Below, in pieces: positions 35,892 through 45,721 of a DNA stretch of 64,000 nucleotides. Location: the NCBI RefSeq assembly GCF_024868665.1, contig NW_026634424.1, positions 115,255 through 179,254 of the forward strand, in the 5' to 3' direction. The position numbers and the translations under genes were made by a program. Source of the DNA: Triplophysa rosa (taxonomy: Eukaryota; Chordata; Actinopteri; Cypriniformes; Nemacheilidae). The notes under the pieces were generated by a model that worked only from the letters and a program-made list of their open reading frames with translations, was not told where the DNA came from and did not search any database. The number at the start of each line of letters is the position of its first letter. Position 1 is the stretch's first letter.

Positions 35892-36546
35892 ACATTGTGT
35901 AATATTAATGTTGCAAAATACGTGCCCTTTAAACTATAATTTACCTTATTAGTAAGTTTATTTATTTTATTTAGCCTTGTTGTGCAAGCTCTCTGGAGCT
36001 TGTGCAGAGGCAGCAGCTTTTGCCAGAGGGGAACTGGAATCCCCTGGTTGGGCCTGGGTTCTCCTGAGTTTTTTTTTCTCAATTAGAGCTTTGGGTTCCT
36101 CGCCACCGTTTGCATACTGTTTTGTGCACTATTTGCCTGGCCGGGGGGGCTGTCTTAGAATTTTAAAGTTTTACTTAATTAATATTGCTTATAGGAATAT
36201 ATAGTCTGTTATATTTGACCTGTGCTTCTCTCTCCTTTGTCATAAATGTGTGCTCTCACTGAGCATGTGTGTGTGCGTGCGTGTGCGTGCGTGTCTGTGT
36301 GTGTGCGCGTACTTGTCTGTGTACGTGTGTGTGTGCATGCGTGTCCATGTGTGTGTGTCTATGTCTATGTGTGTTAGTACGTGTGCATATTGTGTGTGTG
36401 GAGTGTTTTGTATGTGGGTATGTCTGTCTTCTGTGTTTTTGCAGGTACAACTTTAATTGTTTTGCTTATAGTCAATATGTCTTATGTACAGCTGCTTTGC
36501 AACAATGAAAATTGTAAAAAGCGCTATATAAATATAGTTGAGTTGA

Positions 36547-36815
36547 GTATCCCAGGCCAGACCTCTGGAACCTCCATGTCTGGCCCCTGGATGGGACGAG
36601 GAGATCCTGAGTGGCATACCCCCTGTGGTGGTTAAGACCATCACTCAGGCTAGGGCCCTGGCCACTAGGCAGCTATACGCCTGTAAGTGGTGCCTCTTCT
36701 CATCCTGGTACTCTTCTCGAAGAAAAGACCCGCGGAGTTGCTTGATCGGGAACGTGCTGTCCTTCCAGAGACTCGAGAGTAATCTCTCCCCTTCCACACT
36801 GAACGTGTATGTGGG
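36547..36815 (+). pseudogene. DIRS copy 2, recombinase N-terminal segment
   Basis: Matches DIRS copy 1 minus 6800-7030: tggaacctccatgtctgg, the ITQARALATRQLYACKWCLF block, SSWYSSRRKDPRSC and a STLNVYV-like end. It continues DIRS copy 2 after the L2 insertion, then stops at gtgtatgtgg. The rest of the recombinase and the right terminus are absent. Confidence 0.75.
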
Positions 36816-37261
36816 TCCCATGGCCAAACCAGTTAAGAACCACTGGTCTAGTGTAAAAGCAAAATTGCATTCTCTCTCTCTCTCTCTCTCTCTGTCTGTG
36901 GGGAGTTCACACGTGGGAGAGGGGCAGGGGTGAAGATTCTTTTTTTTAGAATCTTTTCTATTTGTTTTCTTTGTTTCTTTTTGCCTTCCATATTTTGCAT
37001 GACCCTTACGAAGATTAACCATGTTTTTTTTTTGTGGTACCAGTGTAGTAACCATGGTTTTTTGGTGCATTGATTACTTAGGGCAAAACTACAGTACAGT
37101 TTTACAGTAACCATGTTTTTATTTGTTTTAACTGTAGTAAAACCATGTTTTTTTCAATTTTAGCTGCAGTAAAACCATGGCAAATTTTCGTAAAGGGAGT
37201 TGCTAAGTTTTTTCCTTTTGTTTTGTGTGTGGTTTTTTTTGTTGAGGGGAAAAAATGTAAA
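36816..37261. repeat. Unassigned repeats: (TC)n and accatg(g/t)ttt motifs
   Basis: A ccagttaagaaccactggtc block, (TC)n at 36870-36893, then several ccatggtttttt/taaaaccatg words at 37018-37190. These look like worn fish DNA-element ends; no gene. Confidence 0.4.
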
Positions 37262-37744
37262 CGGGGGGAATGAGGGGAACAAACTAAACAGAGGCCAATA
37301 CAATAAAACAAAAACTTCCCACGAGGGGGCAAGACAAAACAAGGTCCAAATAATAAGAATAATATAAACAACGAATACAAACACTAGACGGGGAGCAGGA
37401 GCAGGAACAGGAACAGGAACAAGGCACAAGACTGGGTAAGAACAGCAAGCACGAGCAGGGTACAAGGACACGTACAACGAACGAGCAACAAGACAATGAA
37501 ACATGAGGACTATTTAAAGGGAACACAAACGAGGGATAATAACACAGGGCAGGTGAGGGTAATGAAACACAGCAGGGAAGCAATACAGGAAACGAGAGGG
37601 GCGGGACCAATGACAGGACATGAGAAAACACATGGAGTGTCAAAAGATAAACACCCCATGGCTTTCTCACACTAAACCAAAGGCTTTGTCACGACTCTGC
37701 CACAAGACCAAGAAAACCATGACAAGATAAGGCAGAGTCGTGAC
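37262..37744 (-). repeat. Interspersed repeat R1, copy 2
   Basis: Longer copy of the repeat at 575-840. It ends at a 14-bp perfect hairpin (gtcacgactctgcc 37688-37701; ggcagagtcgtgac 37731-37744) that abuts a Tx1-type LINE. On minus it has a TATA-like tttaaata and ends in an A-rich stretch. Possibly an LTR or retroelement 5' region; family unnamed. Confidence 0.6.
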
Positions 37745-38078
37745 ATGTATGCCCCAAATGTAGGTTGTGAAAGATTATTGTTTTTTAATGTTTTAAGTAA
37801 GGTTTTAAAGCAATGTTTTAATGATGGAAATGTTATAGTCGGAGGGTACTGGAATTGTACGGAAAATTTTACGGTTGATCGAAATATGGAAGAACCTCAT
37901 ATTCAATCCTCATCCTGTTTAGCAAGGGTAATAAAAGCAGCTGATCTTGTGGATATTTGGAGGATGAAATGTCCTGTTGTGAGACAATATACATGTGTGA
38001 AAATAAGTAACGATCGAGTCAGTGCTGCTCGTTTGGATAGAATCTATATTTCTAAAACTTTAAGTAGTCAAGTTACTG
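37745..38078 (+). pseudogene. Tx1/L1-type LINE: endonuclease end
   Basis: Frame YAPNVGCERLLFFNVL, VGGYWNCTENFTVDRNMEEP, RQYTCVK and AARLDRIYIS is the C-terminal half of an AP-type endonuclease of the Tx1/L1 group; the usual GDxN reads GGYWN here. 5'-truncated. It is interrupted at 38079 by the CACT-ended element and continues at 39914. Confidence 0.8.
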
Positions 38079-39913
38079 CACTCTAAAAATGGCTGGGTTA
38101 TTTTTTAACCCATAACGCTGGGTTGAGTCCGTTGGGTTGTTTTTTTGGGTTATTTTTCCACATGTTAAACACTTTTTGGTTAGTTTTAGTTTTCCAGGTG
38201 TTGGGTTAAACCCGCTGGGTTAATGTGCTGGGTTGTTTTTGCCCACCGCTGGGTTGTTTGAAGAGGCTCACGCGCTTCCCGCCCTGAAGACGTTGAGTGT
38301 ACTACGCAAATTTCATTTTTATAAAGAACAATGGGGCAAAGCCACTGGTTGGAGCAATTTAAAGGTACGTTTTTTACGTTTTAAGTAAATATTTATTGAA
38401 ATGAGCAGAATTTGTAACATTTTGCAAGGCAACAGTGTCTTAACTAACATTAGTGATGTAACTTAGATGACCAGCAACTGTTACCTCAGATCGCCATTAC
38501 ATAAATTGACTCGCATAGTCCTGTTACGATGCGCGACACTGCGAATTAATACAATTTTAGTTAACCCCATCACATGTAAGCTAAGTCTATGAACTTTAGT
38601 GAGAATTGAACTAAAAGTGAGTCAAACCGGCGAGTGCCCCGCGAGCGCGGTCCAGCATTCCCGGTTCAGGAACGCCTCTCTCGGAGTCCACTCTGGACAT
38701 TAAGCGGCCAGTCAATTATATTGCTCCCTCCGTTTTAAACCAAACATTTCAATTACTTGCATATATACCTGATGTCAAGACACAGTGCTAAGTGTATCGG
38801 AGTATTGTTATTTTATCATTTGGTTTTCTTCTTTATAGATTGGACCAAGCGTGGTGGAATTTCTTCACCGGACAGAATTAACGAAGCCCTTTCATTTTGT
38901 TGCGCCATGGGAAACATCCGGCATATATCTCAGGCTTTTGTCATTTTGAATGGACAAGTTCTGGAACAAACCACGCTGCTTTCAGCTGTTGATGTATGTT
39001 TCAACGCATTTTATGTGTTTGATGTTAACTTTCCCAGGCAATGCGCTTCTACCTGGGAATTTCTCCAGACTGTTGTTTTTCAAATGAAGGGGAATGAATC
39101 ATCTGCTATTCGATTTCTTCGCTGTTCTTTGCTTGCTGAGGAATAACTTAACTTTTATTTTTTCCTTGATGTTTTTGTTAATATCTGTATTCGTTTAATT
39201 TAAATACAGTGAAAGTATACATTTACACATTTATGTTTTTACTGATTCAGAATTCAAATTTGACTGATTCATGAATGATTTTATTAATTCACTGATAATT
39301 GTTCTAATTGATATGTGACATAGGTCTGTTGCAACATGTAATTGTGCAGAATTTTATTCATTCGTGTTATCTATACTGCTAGTGTTTGATATTAGCCATA
39401 TTTTTATTTATTTAGTTATTTTTATTAATTGTCATTTGTTGCTACATATTGTGGAAAATGTTTATTAGTTATTTATAATGTTATTTATTAACATGTTATT
39501 TATAATGCTTGTTAATGTTTGATATGAAACATTTTTATTTATTATAATTTAACAATTTTCTTTTATTTAAGCAAATCTATAAATATTGCTGCTACTGACT
39601 GTAAAAGTTTAAATTTTTATTAACAATTATTTTTACAGTCAAATAATTTTTTTTTTTTAAATAAATGTCAATTGTCTTGATTGACAATGAAGCACAGGAG
39701 AAATTAAGAATAACCCAGCAAGAATAACCCAGAATTAAACACATGAATAGTTAAAATGACTACATTTGGGGTTTTTTCAATAACCCAGCATGCTGGGTTA
39801 AAATGTGTAACCCAGTGTGCTGGGTTACTTTAACCCAGCATGTGTTCTGTCCAATATTTACCCAGCGCTGGGTTGCCAATTGGGTTGTTTTTAACCCAGC
39901 CATGTTTAGAGTG
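38079..39913 (+). mobile_element. CACT-ended TIR element, copy 1
   Basis: 1835 bp. Ends are cactctaaaaatggctgggt and acccagccatgtttagagtg, with many internal aaccca/tgggtt words near each end. TG flanks both sides (38077-38078, 39914-39915) as a 2-bp TSD. It splits a LINE. The CACT terminus and 2-bp TSD suggest the CACTA/EnSpm superfamily, but no transposase is present. It carries a two-exon gene. Copy 2 (50442-52607) has the same core length. Confidence 0.8.
38331..39146 (+). CDS. Two-exon cargo gene in CACT-ended element, 113 aa
   Basis: Exon 1 is 38331-38364 (ATG, 11 codons plus 1 nt, donor aaag|gtacgt). Exon 2 is 38839-39146 (acceptor ctttatag, stop TAA). The phase fits, giving a continuous 113-residue reading. 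Exon 2 shows SPDRINEALSFCCAMGN, ISQAFVILNGQVL, FNAFYVFDVNFP and STWEFLQTVVFQM. The hydrophobic-aromatic AFYVFD segment recalls a C-terminal block in a large uncharacterised fish protein family; I cannot name it. No signal peptide or transmembrane segment is obvious. No DDE or nuclease motif, so it is probably not the transposase; more likely a captured host exon pair. Expression is unproven. Confidence 0.5.
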
Positions 39914-40857
39914 TGAATGTTCTAGTATTCGAGTTTCACGGATCACAAATTTGAGTCTCTGAGTGTGAATAAGTCCTCTCTTTGGTATTTTAATACTAGA
40001 TTACTGCAAAATAAAGATTTTTGCAAATGTTTTGAAGTATTTTGGCAAGAGTGGAAAAATAAAAAAGGTACTTTTGAAAATTTAAGACAGTGGTGGGGCA
40101 TAGGTAAAGTCAATATTAAAATGTTTTCCCTACAATATACTGCTAATTCAACAAAAAAGTTAAAAGAAACCATTAAGTCTGTTGAAAATGAAATATCTTC
40201 TATAGAAGCTAAATTAGTCACCAGACATCATCCCATGTTGAGGAATACATTACAACAACAAAAAATGGAGTTGGGTTCTTATTTAAATGAGAGAGTAAAG
40301 GGGGCTTTAGTAAGGTCTCGATATATTTCGATTGCGGACATGGATGCTCCAAGTGCTTTCTTTTTTAATATGGAGCGAAAGGTAGCAAAACAGAAACATA
40401 TGGTTGTCTCCGTCTGCCTAATGGGAAAATGACGCATAATGTAAGAGTCATGCTGTAGATTTCTATTCAAAACATTACACTGCTGAACATTGTGATGCAA
40501 ACTCTTCAGTACAATTACTTAAAGATCTACCCCAAATAGACTCTAACTCAAAGACTGTGTTGGACTCAGATATAACTTATCAGGAACTAACTAATGCCTT
40601 AAATCAATTTAATTCAGGAAAATCTCCTGTAATTGATGGATTACAACCTGAGTTTTATAAACGCTTTTGGCATTGTATTGGACAGGATCTTTATGAGGTA
40701 TCTGTATGTAACAACGATGAAATGTTGCCTGTGTCTTGTCAACGTGCTGTTTTGTCATTGTTGCCCAAAAAAGGGGATTTGTCTCTTTTGAAGAATTGGA
40801 GACCGGTAGCTTTATTGACTACAGATTAAAAAATCTTGTCTAAATGCCTTGCGAATA
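39914..40857 (+). pseudogene. Tx1/L1-type LINE: linker and RT start
   Basis: After the CACT-element the endonuclease end resumes (SFTDHKFESLSVNKSSLWYF), then the linker (FEVFWQEWKNKKGTFENLRQ, ERKVAKQKH) and RT N-terminus at 40557-40829 (FNSGKSPVIDGLQPEFYKRF, LLPKKGDLSLLKNWRPVALL). A frameshift occurs near 40430. It stops near 40857 at a hAT-like repeat, before the catalytic RT blocks. Confidence 0.8.
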
Positions 40858-41188
40858 GGGATGCACAATATGTCATCGGTCATATCGGAATTGGCCGATG
40901 AATGCATTTTTTTTGTGTTATCGTTCCGATAAGAAATTTATGTCGATATATTAAAATCGATAATTAACTTATTATTTCCTTTGGTTACACAACTTCTGGT
41001 ACACACTGTTCTCTCCATTTTTATTGGTGCATTATGCGTGGTGTCACACATAAGCACGCAAGCTCGCAGCAGGCTACGCAGAACGCCGCGCGCTTCAAAG
41101 TAGAAAAGAAGACACAATGTCGGCTGTGTGGGAATTTTTCATGGTGAAGAAAGACGATACTAAAACTGCAATTTGCAAGACTATGTGA
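40855..41188 (+). pseudogene. hAT-like remnant with partial BED finger
   Basis: Starts agggatgcacaatatgtcat, a hAT-type terminus. A short frame at 41117-41188 reads MSAVWEFFMVKKDDTKTAIC then stops; this is the beginning of a BED zinc finger as found in hAT transposases. Nothing of the catalytic domain remains. Confidence 0.55.
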
Positions 41189-41189
41189 A

Positions 41190-41640
41190 CGATGCAAGAT
41201 ACAAAGCATTCTGCATGGCATCATCGGCTTTGCCAGAACTATCCATGCCCCCGACACGTGATGCCCTGCACCACAACACTGCAAGAGGGCAAACTACCAA
41301 GCAGCCATAATGAGACATTCTCTGAAAGGTATAATGTGTGCCCCTTCACCCGTTGGCAATGGATGGCACCTCGAGGATGGGGAGTTAACAGTGACCTGGC
41401 TGACTAGAAATCCTGCTCCTGAATGTGTGTTGCAGGTAGTCCACTGCAGTTGCAAGCAATGCAAATGTGAGACTGGAAGATGTTCTTGTATGTCTGCAAA
41501 ACTGTCTTGTACTGATTATTGATTCGGTGATTATTGTCGGTGCCAAAATTGTGCAGGAGGAAACAGAGGAAAGAGCAACATGGGATGATGGCTCCGAAGA
41601 TAGTGATAGGGATGCTACTGATGAGTAAAGATGTGCTGTG
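41190..41640 (+). pseudogene. Cys-rich C-terminal exon remnant
   Basis: Frame 41310-41522: GWHLEDGELTVTWLTRNPAP, then VVHCSCKQCKCETGRCSCMS and CTDY, with DYCRCQNCAGG after an in-frame stop. This Cys-array (C-x-C-x2-C-x-C...) is the tail of a repeated fish protein family often next to mobile elements. Damaged by a stop at 41520-41522 and a frameshift upstream. Function unknown. Confidence 0.45.
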
Positions 41641-42062
41641 CATTATCTTAAGATGATTTTCAGTTGTAATTAATCTGTTGTGGAATCTGTCTGTTCATTT
41701 TTTGGCATTATTCATAATTAAGGGGGGTGTGGTCGCATTTTGAGTCATTTCAGCCAACTTGGGCCAAAGTGTGCTGCTTCTTTATGTTTCTGTGATTACA
41801 CAGTACCTACTGAACATTTTGATGTATAATAAATCACAGTTTTGCTAAAATTACAATGTGTATGTTTAATTTTGTTTGGTGCCAATCCATGAAGTTGAAG
41901 CATATTTTCTGCAATTATTCCATATTTTATGGTCTACATTCACATTTGAGTATTTCATGCACCAAAACCTTTCTCAAATGTTTAGGTACATGTATAAAGG
42001 TCAGTTTGAGACAGATTTTGTGTTGCTAAAATGAATATAAATAAACTTATAAGCAAAACCAA
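41641..42062. other. No gene recognised
   Basis: AT-rich, with aaggggggtgtggtcgc at about 41720. Nothing supported. Confidence 0.5.
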
Positions 42063-42628
42063 CAGCATAAGATTTTTGTTTTTTTTGTATTCACAATTAT
42101 ACACATTTATCGATCTTGACAAGAAACTGCAGGATATTTTGTGGAAAACGTTTAACATGAAGTCCAAAAGGGTGTTGTCTATGCAACAATGCATTTAAAA
42201 AGTAGTGCCCAGGCGTGGGAACGAAAATCAATTTCTAGCCACTTTTTCCTAGTTCACCTTATGGCCTATGGGAGGCAAATCCTGCCAAATTTAAATAAAT
42301 AAATTAAACGATGAAAATGAAAATGAAAACCAGATTAGCAATTTCATTATACACAACTGCGTGCACAATATGTGCCAAAATGAAAAATAAAATGAAATTA
42401 TTTTATTTTATTTTCATTTTTTCAGCATAAGATTTTCATTTTTTTTGTATTCACAATTATACACATTTATGGATCTTGACAAAAAACTGCAGGATATTTT
42501 GCGGAGAACTTTTAACATAAAGTCCAAAAGGGTGTTGTCTATGCAACAATGCATTTAAAAAGTAGTGCCCAGGCGTGGGAACGAAAATCAATTTCTAGCC
42601 ACTTTTTCCTAGTTCACCTTACGGCCTA
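42063..42628. repeat. 206-bp direct repeat, 360-bp offset
   Basis: Copies 42063-42268 and 42423-42628, nearly identical (tgttgtctatgcaacaatgc, gaacgaaaatcaatttctag), separated by 154 bp of aaatgaaaatg-rich DNA. No coding; a segmental tandem duplication. Confidence 0.9.
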
Positions 42629-44155
42629 ATATAATGCAGGAAAATGTCCTGGAGACAAAATAGTGCACATCTTAAAAGCAGAGCCGATAAAAACAGAGTT
42701 ACGACACACGTTGCTCTTGCTGCCACGTGGTTCGTGAACCTCTCAATAGGTCTAGCTGTCATTCTGTTTGAATGGGTTTAAGCAGGAGAGACAGTGGAAT
42801 CAGCTGTATTTGCAACAATTTTCACTAAATACCAAGACATTATATGCAGTGATTATTATGTTGATTACATTTATAGTAACATTTTGTTTGATGAGAGACA
42901 GTATTAATCAGTTTTGTGTGTTTTTAATTTGACTAGGAAGAATGTATAATGTGCAATACATTAACAGTTTGCATGCATTCATGTTTCTCATGCTTCTATG
43001 ATCATCAGTACATCTTAATGTTAAATTATGTTAAAACATTCACATAAAATTGCACGTATTTTATCAATAAATAATGATTGCAATCAAATACACAACAAAG
43101 AAAATTGAAAAACGAACAAGGCAACCAATTGAAATCGGTAGGACATTTTATTATATCATTTATACAGGGAGAAGGTAGATAACATTTTAATTTTATGAGC
43201 AGTCTTTATAGAAAACCATTCAACCACACAAACAAAAGCCACCTTTAAAAAATATTTTTGTTCAAAAACATTCCATTCTTCCAACGGACATCTATGGGAG
43301 TGTCGCAACTCTGTTTTCAATGGCTCTGCTTACTGTAAAAGGACATACAGCCATCATAAAAGTCACCCAAATGACTTCAGTTATAATGAAATATTAAAGT
43401 CCCCCTGGGGTGAAAATGACGTTTTTAATGGTGTTTACCGTTTATTTGTCTATGTGGTGTTTTTAATATGCTTTAAGATAAACCATGTGCAAATTAATCA
43501 TTTTAAACCATCGTGGGTTATTTTCTCCATAGCACTGCAGTTTACTACCAAAGACAGTTAAAAAAAAGGCAGTTTCAAACGACATCATAACCCTGTGACC
43601 AATTACGTTAACAAATTTGAGCCATTGATATACTGTATAAGGATGACGCATTGACTAGGCACTGAAACGATCGCTGCTGTTTCAGCTCTGCTTCTGCAAC
43701 ACGAGCACACGTTGACTAATTAGTCATCTATGTATCTGTAATTAATTGTCTTAGCTTGAGTGATTGAATGGAGGCGGGGACTGATTTACATATTCATGAA
43801 TCAGCGTATAAAAATGAAGCAAATGTGTCATTATAAGACATTAGGAAATTATTTTCAATGGAAAAAAACTTTTACATATGCTATGTTAATAAAATTAATT
43901 TTCTAAAACCCTTAATTTTCTAAAAAAGCCTAGTAGGACAAACTGTACTAATTAGTACTGCCAATATTGTAGAAATGCCTAGATAACTGATCTCAGATCT
44001 GATCTACCTCAGCTGTCATAACAGCGCTCTTAAGTGTAAATCTGATTGAGTTGGCCAATGAAATGAAGGAAGAATTGAAGGAGAATGAAGGATTATTGTC
44101 CAATCAAATGAAAGAAGGCAGGATTTACTATTGACAGAAGTCGTGCTCGAGTTTA
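42629..44155. other. No gene; possible fish repeat at 43397-43870
   Basis: No coding evidence. The block with aaagtccccctggggtgaaa and ggaggcggggactgatttac looks like a dispersed fish element, but I cannot define its ends. Confidence 0.35.
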
Positions 44156-44447
44156 GTTTTAACTAGGGCTGCAACTAACGATTATTTTGTTAATCGATTA
44201 GTTTGACGATTATTTTTTTGATTAATCGGATAAAATGTAATTACATCTTTTGCTTATAATAAGTAAATCAGATATGGGAAAAGTATAAACAACTGAACTC
44301 ATTAGTCTTCTCCCAAAATGTTGTGAATGTCTCCATAATTAACACACCTGGTGAGTTGATTCATGTGTGTCATATTAGAAGCAACTGACAATAGTCTCTC
44401 CCAAAGGTGGGAGCGAGGGGAGGGTCGGCCAAGGAAATTTTTTTTTG

Positions 44448-44590
44448 TGCCATGAAAAGTGAGATATTTGTCATTCAAATGTAGTGAAGTACAGTAAAAA
44501 GTAAACAGAAAAAGTAATACTTAAGTACAAATACTCAAAAAGTGTATAGTACAGTACTCAAGTAAATGTACTTCGTTACCCACCTCTGAA
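44448..44590 (-). repeat. Fish repeat (acttgagtac family), reverse
   Basis: The reverse complement of this block matches 60123-60300: acttgagtactgtac, ttttgagta, cactacatttgaa and gacaaatatc. Confidence 0.7.
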
Positions 44591-44704
44591 CTAAATAAAC
44601 CACCAAATCAGGGTATTTAGCCTATACTTTGCAAAGTGCAAACGCCACAAATTGGGTTTTACTAATATAATCTTTAATTTTGTCATTTAAATAACCTCTC
44701 CCCT

Positions 44705-45147
44705 TTAAACTTTAAAACTGCGCAGCTTGAAGAGATGTATGCAAAACACGTCGGACTTTAAAACTGCGCAACATGTGCCGCACGGAGAGACACCTGTGAC
44801 TTTCAAACTGCGCACCTCGCGCTGCACGGAGACGCACGCACCGAGAGACACGTCTGACTTTAAAACTGCGCAACATGTGCCGCACGGAGAGACACGTCTG
44901 ACTTTAAAACTGCGTACCTCGCGCTGCACGGAAAGACACGTGTGACTTTCAAACTGCGCAACGTGCCGCACCGAGAGACACGTCTGACTTTAAAACTGCG
45001 TAACGTGCCGCACGGAGAGAGCATCCACGGAGAGACACGTGTGACTTTCAAACTGCGCACCTCGCGCTGCACGAAGAGACGCATCCACGGAGAACCACGT
45101 CTGCATTTAAAACTGCGCAGCTCATGCTGCACGGAGAGACACATCTA
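44705..45147. repeat. Minisatellite inside hAT MITE, about 9 units
   Basis: Units of 42-60 bp, each gactttaaaactgcgcaac followed by a tgccgcac or gctgcac, ggagagacacgtct-like block. Alternate units read tttcaaa. Both strands stay open, so predicted peptides are artefacts. Confidence 0.9.
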
Positions 45148-45434
45148 AAACGGTCATTTTAAAAGGGAAAAATACGCGCTTGATTTATAAGTGCGCAAGT
45201 GATGTCACAGACCAACTAATCGATAATGAAATTCGTTGTCAACGAATTTGAAATGAATTTCATTATCGATTATTATCGATTTTATCGATTAGTTGTTGTA
45301 GCCCTAGTTTTAACTCAACTCAACTTTATTTTTTTATTGTTACAAAGCAGCTGTACATGAGACATATTGACTATAAGCAAAACAATTAAAGTTATACCTG
45401 TAAAAACAAGACACACACGCACGCACGCACACAA

Positions 45435-45721
45435 TATGAAGTGAAGTGAAAGTGACCTATTAGTCAGATATGGTGACCCATACCCGAAATGTGACCTCTG
45501 CATTTAACCCATCCAGAGAGTAGTGAACACATGCACAGCAAGCGGTGAACAAACGTACACCCGGAGCAGTGGGCAGCTATCACTGCAGTGCCCGGGGAGC
45601 AAGTAGGAATAATGTCCCTTGCTCAAGGGCACCTCAGTCGTTACACGCCGGCCCTGAGGATCGAACCGGCAACCGTCTGGTCACGAGTCCGACTCTCTAA
45701 CCATTAGGCCACGACTGCCCC
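45435..45721 (-). mobile_element. tRNA-derived SINE, copy 1
   Basis: On minus it starts gggcagtcgtggcctaatgg with an A-box-like tggcctaatggttagag and B-box ggttcgatcc, as in a tRNA-Ser-derived SINE (V-SINE-like). The body contains ccttgagcaagggacat and ccgggtgtac. It ends in an aagtgaagtg run. Inserted in the L2 3'UTR. Confidence 0.8.

Larger units (their letters stand above)
34810..35928. mobile_element. Kolobok-like TTAA-flanked DNA element
   Basis: TTAA lies on both sides (34806-34809, 35929-35932). L2 copy 1 has the site once as aatc-ttaa-actataat (about 18960-18975), so the insertion is shown directly. Ends are aggagagg and gtgccct (weak TIRs). It carries a THAP-type frame on minus and two Cys-rich exon-like blocks on plus. 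TTAA targets plus a THAP domain fit the Kolobok superfamily; no full transposase is present. Confidence 0.75.
33503..36546 (+). mobile_element. L2-clade LINE copy 2 (5'-truncated)
   Basis: One open frame of 262 codons (33505-34293) covers the RT C-terminal region: NWMSNNFLLLNSDKTEVLLI, RLDYCNALLGGCPAGLLQKL, LSTLHWLPIKHLVNFKILL and FKSRLKTHLFNLAY. The 3'UTR holds three 107-bp units (34455-34765), a (GT)n tract (36266-36340) and the tail agcgctatataaatatagtt. It is split by the TTAA element at 34810-35928. The 5' junction carries an inverted repeat (tggatgagtaat/aactcatcca), suggesting twin priming. It replaces about 0.8 kb of DIRS copy 2. Confidence 0.85.
44164..45306. mobile_element. hAT-type MITE with 8-bp TSD
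   Basis: Termini tagggctgcaactaacgatt (44164) and ...gttgttgtagcccta (45306). The 8-bp TSD gttttaac is exact at 44156-44163 and 45307-45314. 1143 bp with no transposase. The left part holds a reversed copy of another repeat (44448-44590, also at 60123). The middle is a minisatellite. The right TSD abuts the tail of L2 copy 3. Confidence 0.85.

Noticed and set aside
36250..36456. Frames rich in Cys/Val in (GT)n tracts, also at 19307 and 45681
   Set aside because: Microsatellite translation; the same tract sits in the 3'UTR of three L2 copies.
40855..42300. A complete hAT transposon
   Set aside because: Only a left terminus and the first residues of a BED finger are present; no right end, TSD or catalytic domain.
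44705..45148. Overlapping open frames in the hAT MITE (68-94 codons, both strands)
   Set aside because: Same reason: unit length and composition keep several frames open; no start context or splice support.
45660..45721. A tRNA-Ser-like sequence with A and B boxes
   Set aside because: It is the head of a SINE; no complete cloverleaf, and the same body follows at a second copy (46686-46946).
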